Assembly: GCF_001949145.1 (NCBI RefSeq)
Contig: NW_019091403.1
Span: 1,225,508-1,289,507 of the forward strand
Length of the DNA stretch: 64,000 nucleotides
Reading direction: 5' to 3'
From: Acanthaster planci
Taxonomy: Eukaryota > Echinodermata > Asteroidea > Valvatida > Acanthasteridae
The translations under genes were made by a program, and so were the position numbers. Below, piece by piece: positions 58,295 to 64,000 of the stretch (positions are counted from its first letter, which is position 1; the number at the start of each line of letters is the position of its first letter). The notes beneath the pieces are model-generated. The model was not told the DNA's origin and did not search any database. It saw only the letters and a list, made by a program, of their open reading frames with translations.

Positions 58295-60580
58295 CTTCAC
58301 GATCAATGAAAGACGGCTCACTCGCTAGCCAGTATTTCGAGTGTAGAGTATGAAAGTATTAACGGTGTTTCCACTTAACAGTGCAGCACAAAGTTGAGAC
58401 AGACAGTCGGCTCTTTGTATTTTAATCAGTCATCGAATTTTCCCGACTGCGTTGCTTGCCAAAAACGAACAGACTGCTTCATAATCCATTTCCGTGTTAT
58501 TCGTTTATCGCGTTATAATTCTCTTCCAATTTTAGTTTCTTCGGCGTTGATTTGTAAAAGTGAACTAGGCGCAATATGTTCTGCTTTTGTCATCAATGAA
58601 GTTAAAGTTTGCCAATGCCTCGTGAACTGACAAAATACATTATTAATAACAGATCCTCCTCTGGTTGTGATTGTGTGGAGATGGACTGTTATATGAAACG
58701 TATTTCGAAGTCTGCTTTAAAGTAACAGTTCATCATTGATATGCGACACTTGTAATGTAAAGGTTCTCCGCTGTGAATCCTTCGTGTAACCTTTGTGCCA
58801 AAATATCTTGCGCTTTTCCCTTCCTCGAAATGTTATGAAGAAGTAAAAAGTCCTGTTTGATGAAAGACAAGCGGAATGTTTGGGATTGTTATTGTAGTTG
58901 TTTTCATTTGTTATTTTTGAATAACCCTTCCTCATTGAAGGTAGACACATTTTTATTCCAAAGCATGTATCAAGGAAACGTTTGTCTAAACTGTAGACAG
59001 TGAACGAAAAGTGCGGTTAAGATCACGTGGTGCTAATTTCCTGTGTCTGAAATTCCCAAATTTGGATGATTTGAATCCAGAGTAATACATGTATTGATTT
59101 GCCTGTATGGAGGCATATTTTCTGCTGAAAAACAACCGCCCTGAACTTTCCGGACTCGTCACTGATTTTAAACAATTATCCATATACTGTGCATAGTTTC
59201 TGTTGTATTTTTGCAAAATTTTAATAATAAAGATTACATCGGTAAAAACTTGAAATAATTTTGTCGGAAAATATGGTATGCTTTAACTGCAAACAGTGTT
59301 CAACTACATTTACTTTTCTACAGCAGACAACTAGTCCTTGGATGTGTTCATGTTTCTATACAAAAATTAAATGTGTCAAAAGTTTGTAAATGTGGCCGAT
59401 ACAACCAGTTACACATCTTACCAATGCAAACACTGACTTTTTAGTTCACCTTCTCGACCGGAAATCTTACACAGATTTTAATGAAAAATGTAGGAAATTG
59501 TTGACACAGCCTCTAGATTTATTTAAATTTGCAGATTTGCTTCGAACAAAATGTCGTCGAGCAGTTCTTGACACTAAATAAATAAATGATAAAAATATGA
59601 AACTACCGAAGCTTTGCATGGAAAGCAACTTCAGACATAGTCACAAGCTTATGTAGTCAGAGTTAAAATTAATCACTGAAATCGAATTAAACTTTGCACT
59701 CCATACAATTTAGAAGAGTTCATAAACTTTCACACACGCCCAAATGTTTGTGTTCATTATGAAGGATCTCATTTTTCAATAAACAATGACGTATTAGATG
59801 GTACTTTTCCTCCATTTCAAAGTCATAAATATTCATATTATTTCAACCGTCATGTAGGGTTTGGAGTAAATTTTAAGACGCTTGCAACCATTGAAATTTT
59901 ATCCATTAGATTTGTTTTTATATCAGCCTATTTCGACTAGTGACTAAAATGAATTTTACAGTGTTCAAAGATTTATATTACTTGTTTGCCCTGTGATACA
60001 CGCAGGACAGGTCATTTTTTTGACTGTACAGAATCTGTATTTGAGCCGTAGGCTTCTATAAAATGATTCCTTTGAGTATTTAATGATGACATGCCCAGAT
60101 CTGTGTATACACTTTGCATGCTCTGATACACTTACCTTCTAATATTACTCCAAATGACATTGCCAAGGAATGACCAGGACTGAAGTGGTAATAATGGGAA
60201 GATATAATGCTCACTGTTTTGTTTGTAAGGGATTTGGTGGATTGGATTTTTCAACAGTACGAGTCGAACACCCTTAGGCTATCCGAGAGTTGCAGCTGCT
60301 GTGAGTAATCGGTTGTGTCAGTTCAGCAAAGAATATGCTGTGACCTATTTCATGAATATCCCCCATTTTGATACCGAGCTTTGGATATGTTCGTTGAATT
60401 CCCATTCACCTGTTGATTCTCCCTTTGCGATATACAAAATGACACCATAGAGGTTTCAGAAATATACAGACTTTGTACATGTGCGAAAGCCTAGCATTGT
60501 TAAGCATAGCATTGGGCGAAATTAAGGAAACTTATCATTTTATTATTAAACGTGCATGCAGGTCCATTTGCTATTTAAAT
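58295..60580. other. Intergenic between two pseudogenes
   Basis: AT-rich. No gene or recognised repeat was seen. Confidence 0.4.
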
Positions 60581-62171
60581 TTAATCATCCATTGGAACCT
60601 CATCGTAGATGGTCTGCTCAAGGGAGCGAGCAGACGTTGTCTCTCTGGCTGTAGCGGATGGTTGCTTTGGATTCGGACCTGGTAGACGTCTACTGTAGAT
60701 TGATTTTCTGCTCAACGGAGAGAGTAGTCTGCTCAATGGAGAGAGCAGACGTTGTCTCTCTGGCTGTTGCAGATGGTTGCTTTGGGTTCGGATCCTAGTA
60801 GACGTCCACTGTAGATTGTTTGTCTGCTCAACGGAGAGAGCAGACGTTGTGTCTCTGGCTGTAGTGGATGGTTGCTTTAGGTTCAGATCCTCGTAGACGT
60901 CTGCTGTAGATTGTTGCAGAAGGTCTTGGTACATGTGTGAGATCTCCGGTGCTTTCCTGGAAATCTTGCTCCTTTCTTCTCCAGGACTGGACACTCCCCG
61001 ATGTCTTTTAGCCTTCCTTCTATTTTCATCCAGAAGCATAAAAGTATGACTGCTACATCAAGGAAGAATATCGCTCCAAGGGCACCTCCAACAATTGCAG
61101 CCAACGGGAAACATTGAGAGGAGTCGCCATCCGCGTATGCGACGTTATTCTTTGATTCAGTTTTCTCAGCGTTGATGGTCGGGGGATCTATTGTAGTTGT
61201 AGCAGGCACACCAGTCAGCATAGCATCATTCACACTTCGGATTGATTCGCCGCTGAGAATAGCGATGCATGTTATATGAGAGTTGTCGTTTTCTTCAGCT
61301 GACGTTGGAAGAATCTCAAGTGTCTTTCCCTGCAGACTGAGGTTGAATTGCCCCTCGAAGTTGGTGAACTTTGAGATACTAACCCCTATCACATTTTGAG
61401 TATCGAGCCTTTTCAGACGCCATCGGTACTCGTCCGTCGTCACATGGGATACTGCCTCAAAGTAACAGGTAAATGTCACTCTCTATCCCTCGTGCTAAGT
61501 TATCGGGGAGACAGTAATAATTGGTGGAATTCTTAAAAGTGTCAGTAAACAGTTTGGTCCCCCGACGTGACCAGCCACACACGTGAACTCTTTCATTTTG
61601 TCATTTTCACTGAGGACGAGCTCCAGCGAATGCGCCTGTCCTGGCTGATGGGTTACACATGACGGTTCTATTTGCCTACCAAGACCGTTTGATGGTTTTC
61701 AAACCACGTCAAAAGGCTTGGTGGGTCTTGATTGGAGAGTTTGCATCTTAAAGAGACACTCATGCCGATCTCTGGATGGGTATGAACTACCTCACATGTA
61801 GGTGGAAACCTTGATAACAAAGGATTGACTGTACGTGTGACCTCGGCTGACGTGAACTCTCCGTCGTCTTAATCTGTATACGGAGCACCAGTATTGTCCA
61901 CTGTCTTCAGGCTGTGCGTCATGGATATCAATATGATACCTTTTTTGCCAATAAATGTACAACGGTCATCTATTTGAGCTGCAGTTCGTCTCTTAAAGCG
62001 ATCAATTTCCACCGTGAGATAGTCAACTAATCTCCTCTCAGGCATCTCTCTGTTACTTCTGAAGAACATTGCATCCCGAATCAACTGTTTCGTTTGGCGA
62101 AATCCATTACAAAAACGACTATCCACCGCACAGAACATTGTCTTTATAAGCTGAATTGAAAAGAGCAACAT
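60581..62171 (-). pseudogene. Decayed paralogue of receptor 5
   Basis: Minus-strand frames align piece by piece with receptor 5. Ig1 is RYHIDIHDAQPEDSGQYWC. Ig2 is FPPTCEVVHTHPEIGMSVSL, then LLTWFENHQ, then EFTCVAGHVGGPNC (four-cysteine pattern kept). Ig3 is TFTCYFEAVSHVTTDEYRW. Next come a transmembrane helix (LAAIVGGALGAIFFLDVAVI) and a tail with HMYQDL, DVYEDLNL and TIYDEV. Disabling changes are TAG at 61668-61670 in Ig2, TAG at 61483-61485 and 61495-61497 between Ig2 and Ig3, a frame change in Ig1, and a frame change between the helix and the tail near 60.96-61.04 kb. The longest open piece has no ATG. The tail is partly made of a 95-bp tandem repeat. The copy cannot encode a receptor as assembled. 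Confidence 0.85.
60613..60915 (-). repeat. 94/95-bp tandem repeat in pseudogene tail
   Basis: TCTGCTCA followed by GAGAGAGCAGACGTTGT starts units at 60613, 60728 and 60823, with an extra truncated start at 60707. Each unit runs through CTCTGGCTGTAG, GGATGGTTGCTTTRGGTTC, GTAGACGTC and CTGTAGATTG. Units of 94-95 bp are not a multiple of three, so successive copies are read in different frames: the first and last in one frame (TTSALSVEQT, TTSARSLEQT), the middle one in another (RLLSPLSR). Confidence 0.85.
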
Positions 62172-62192
62172 TCTTAATGGAAAGACGAACAA

Positions 62193-64000
62193 GATAAGGT
62201 ATATGAAGATAAAGTAGAAAATGGGTCTTGTATGTTAAAGTTTCCTTAGCGAACGTTTGTCTTATATTCAACTTGCGATGTTGCGTACAATCAACCTAAG
62301 TTAGTCCTCAAGAAACTCGGTTATCAACGACAATGGCGATGTCGTACGATGGGTAATGCACACCAAAAGGTAAAGCGGCTCATTTGTGCCTCGTCCTCAT
62401 AGTTTGTCATCAGACAAACTGGCCAATGAGAGACCGACATTCTGGGTTTCCAAGTGTACTTTTTATTGCGGGGTTGCAAACTGTGTTATGGCATCCATAA
62501 CTCGTTTCCAAATCCTGTACATTTCCGCGACTTATTGAAATTTAATGAGACATTTCAAATGAAATATGTTGCCTTGCTGGTCACCAGGTTGGACGCACAT
62601 CACTTGCACGGAAGCTTGAATTTCGTTAACTTAAAACGAATTTCTGTTTAGATTAATGTAACAGCAGCTTGAACCAGAGATGCACGTTCTTGATAGGCTG
62701 CACAACATAATGAGGATGTGCAGGTTTGTGAGTAAACGTTGCAAATTACAGAAATAGCACTTCTAACCTCGCTGTTGAAATATTTTGGAGTAACTCAAAG
62801 TCCAAACTCATTCGTTTGGCTGCACAACCTGAATGCAACACTTTGGGCATGCCTTTCTGTTGAAAATGCGAAATGTCTTTTGCAAGTGTAGCAGTTTGCA
62901 AGTAGTGAAAGGCAAACTTTGTGGATTGGAAAAAAGAGATTAGGACATGAACTGTCTTTGCAATAAAACCTTTGTACAAAAATGTAAGATTTCAGTGAAA
63001 CTGGGACGCGAAATAGAATTTGGTTCTTCATATTTGTTGTATCAACCTCAAAATCCAGAAGGAAGACCATCTGCTTTAATTAAAGTCTGGAGTATTTAAG
63101 AATGGTTGGGCTAAATCAAGCTTACTTGTAATGCAGAGACCTTCACTTTAAATTAATGATTCTTTATCAAACAAATACAATTATTTGCAAAGTGACAGCG
63201 TCATTCTTTTTTTCTCTCTTAAATACACTCATTGGCAAGCCGTCATGACATTGTAACTCAGCACTCAGGTGCAATGATATGTTTAATTTTAGACTTTTAG
63301 AGCCTATTGACATAACCTAAATACAGATAAATAATCATAGGCTACCTGTCTTGCTGTATTCCGCTTTTTTTCCATAATTTGTTTTGTAAATATCCTGCTA
63401 ATTTGTATAATGCTAGCTCTTAATGTATTGACCCTAGAATTTAAGACTACTTACTGTAGAATGCATTTCAGTTACCATCGTTACGATAACTTTCAACATA
63501 AACAATACTTTCCAGTGTTTCTGTAAGAACTAAGCTGGTATGTGAATGAAACTTTGTCATTTCCGTTGACATGTCTGGCATCCTTTAATCCACTAGACAA
63601 TAAACCTAAATTACAAGGAAGAACGTGACTCCATTCCATGTTGACTTTTGAACGTTTCCTTCCTCCTTGTACATTTATTGTACCATTATAAAGCTAAGAG
63701 TGTAGAAGCCTCATGCTTGGATCAGAAATGTTCCCGGGAAACAATTGTTGAATTGTTCCCGATTCTAGTCGTGTCCATATTTAGTCATTTTGTGTCCAAA
63801 CCACATGATTGAAACAATGTTATCATATGTTATCAGTGCCCCTGCATGCGCCATGCCCAAATAATACGGTATTGATCTAGATGTTCACATGTAATTGCAA
63901 ATCTAAATAGTTCTAAATCATATAATCTGCGTAAATAGCGTTTGATTACCTACAAAATAACGTGAGCCTTGCAGTTGTTAACTCTATAATAAACAGTCTC
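62193..64000. other. Intergenic to window end
   Basis: AT-rich DNA with only short unsupported frames. It contains no recognised gene or repeat. Confidence 0.4.

Noticed and set aside
1-64000. CRISPR arrays, operons or bacterial features
   Set aside because: The sequence is eukaryotic: spliced genes, SINEs and polyadenylation signals; no regular spaced repeats of CRISPR type.

Overview
The window is animal nuclear DNA, most probably from an echinoderm (a sea star is my best guess) or another invertebrate deuterostome. The grounds are spliced genes with GT-AG introns, a rhodopsin-class GPCR, many immunoglobulin-domain membrane proteins, tRNA-derived SINEs, a MITE, a non-LTR retrotransposon remnant, AT-rich intergenic DNA, and many copies of the palindromic octamers TAGGCCTA and TACATGTA. 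An assembly gap of 498 N lies at 48329-48826. The species call is inference; no species marker was seen.

Layout. 1-2 kb: a short direct repeat, a minus-strand SINE and a complete single-exon class A GPCR (minus). 2-8.7 kb: AT-rich DNA with a degenerate tandem array of about 163 bp, a diverged duplication of about 230 bp and a 427-bp terminal-inverted-repeat element. 8.9-10.1 kb: a two-exon minus-strand gene with a GIY-YIG-like (T5orf172-type) domain. 10.6-11.0 kb: a frameshifted coding-like stretch. 11.6-12.5 kb: the last two exons of an unidentified plus-strand gene.

The main content is 14.5-62.2 kb: a cluster of paralogous type I membrane receptors. Each has a signal peptide, three Ig domains, one transmembrane helix and a long tail. 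Four are on the plus strand (14583-16394, 19971-24085, 29726-31333, 45219-47213) and one intact member is on the minus strand (52354-54135). Two decayed relatives follow on the minus strand (57678-58294 and 60581-62171). The intact members and the larger pseudogene share an unusual second Ig domain with an extra cysteine pair, while their tails differ: a PDZ-type C-terminus in the first, a YxN and an SxYxxL site in the third, and ITSM/ITIM-like tyrosines in the two at 45 and 52 kb. The second member has at least three exons; the others have intronless coding regions. The first is closest in its first Ig domain to the Kirrel/nephrin (IRM) adhesion family. The architecture, divergent tails and pseudogenes resemble the Ig gene families used for immune or self-recognition in other invertebrates; that functional reading is inference.

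Between cluster members lie mostly gene-poor stretches with repeats, plus two weaker exon-pair predictions (37.0-37.9 kb and 42.06-43.18 kb). A reverse-transcriptase remnant sits at 50.4-51.1 kb between the plus-strand and minus-strand parts of the cluster.
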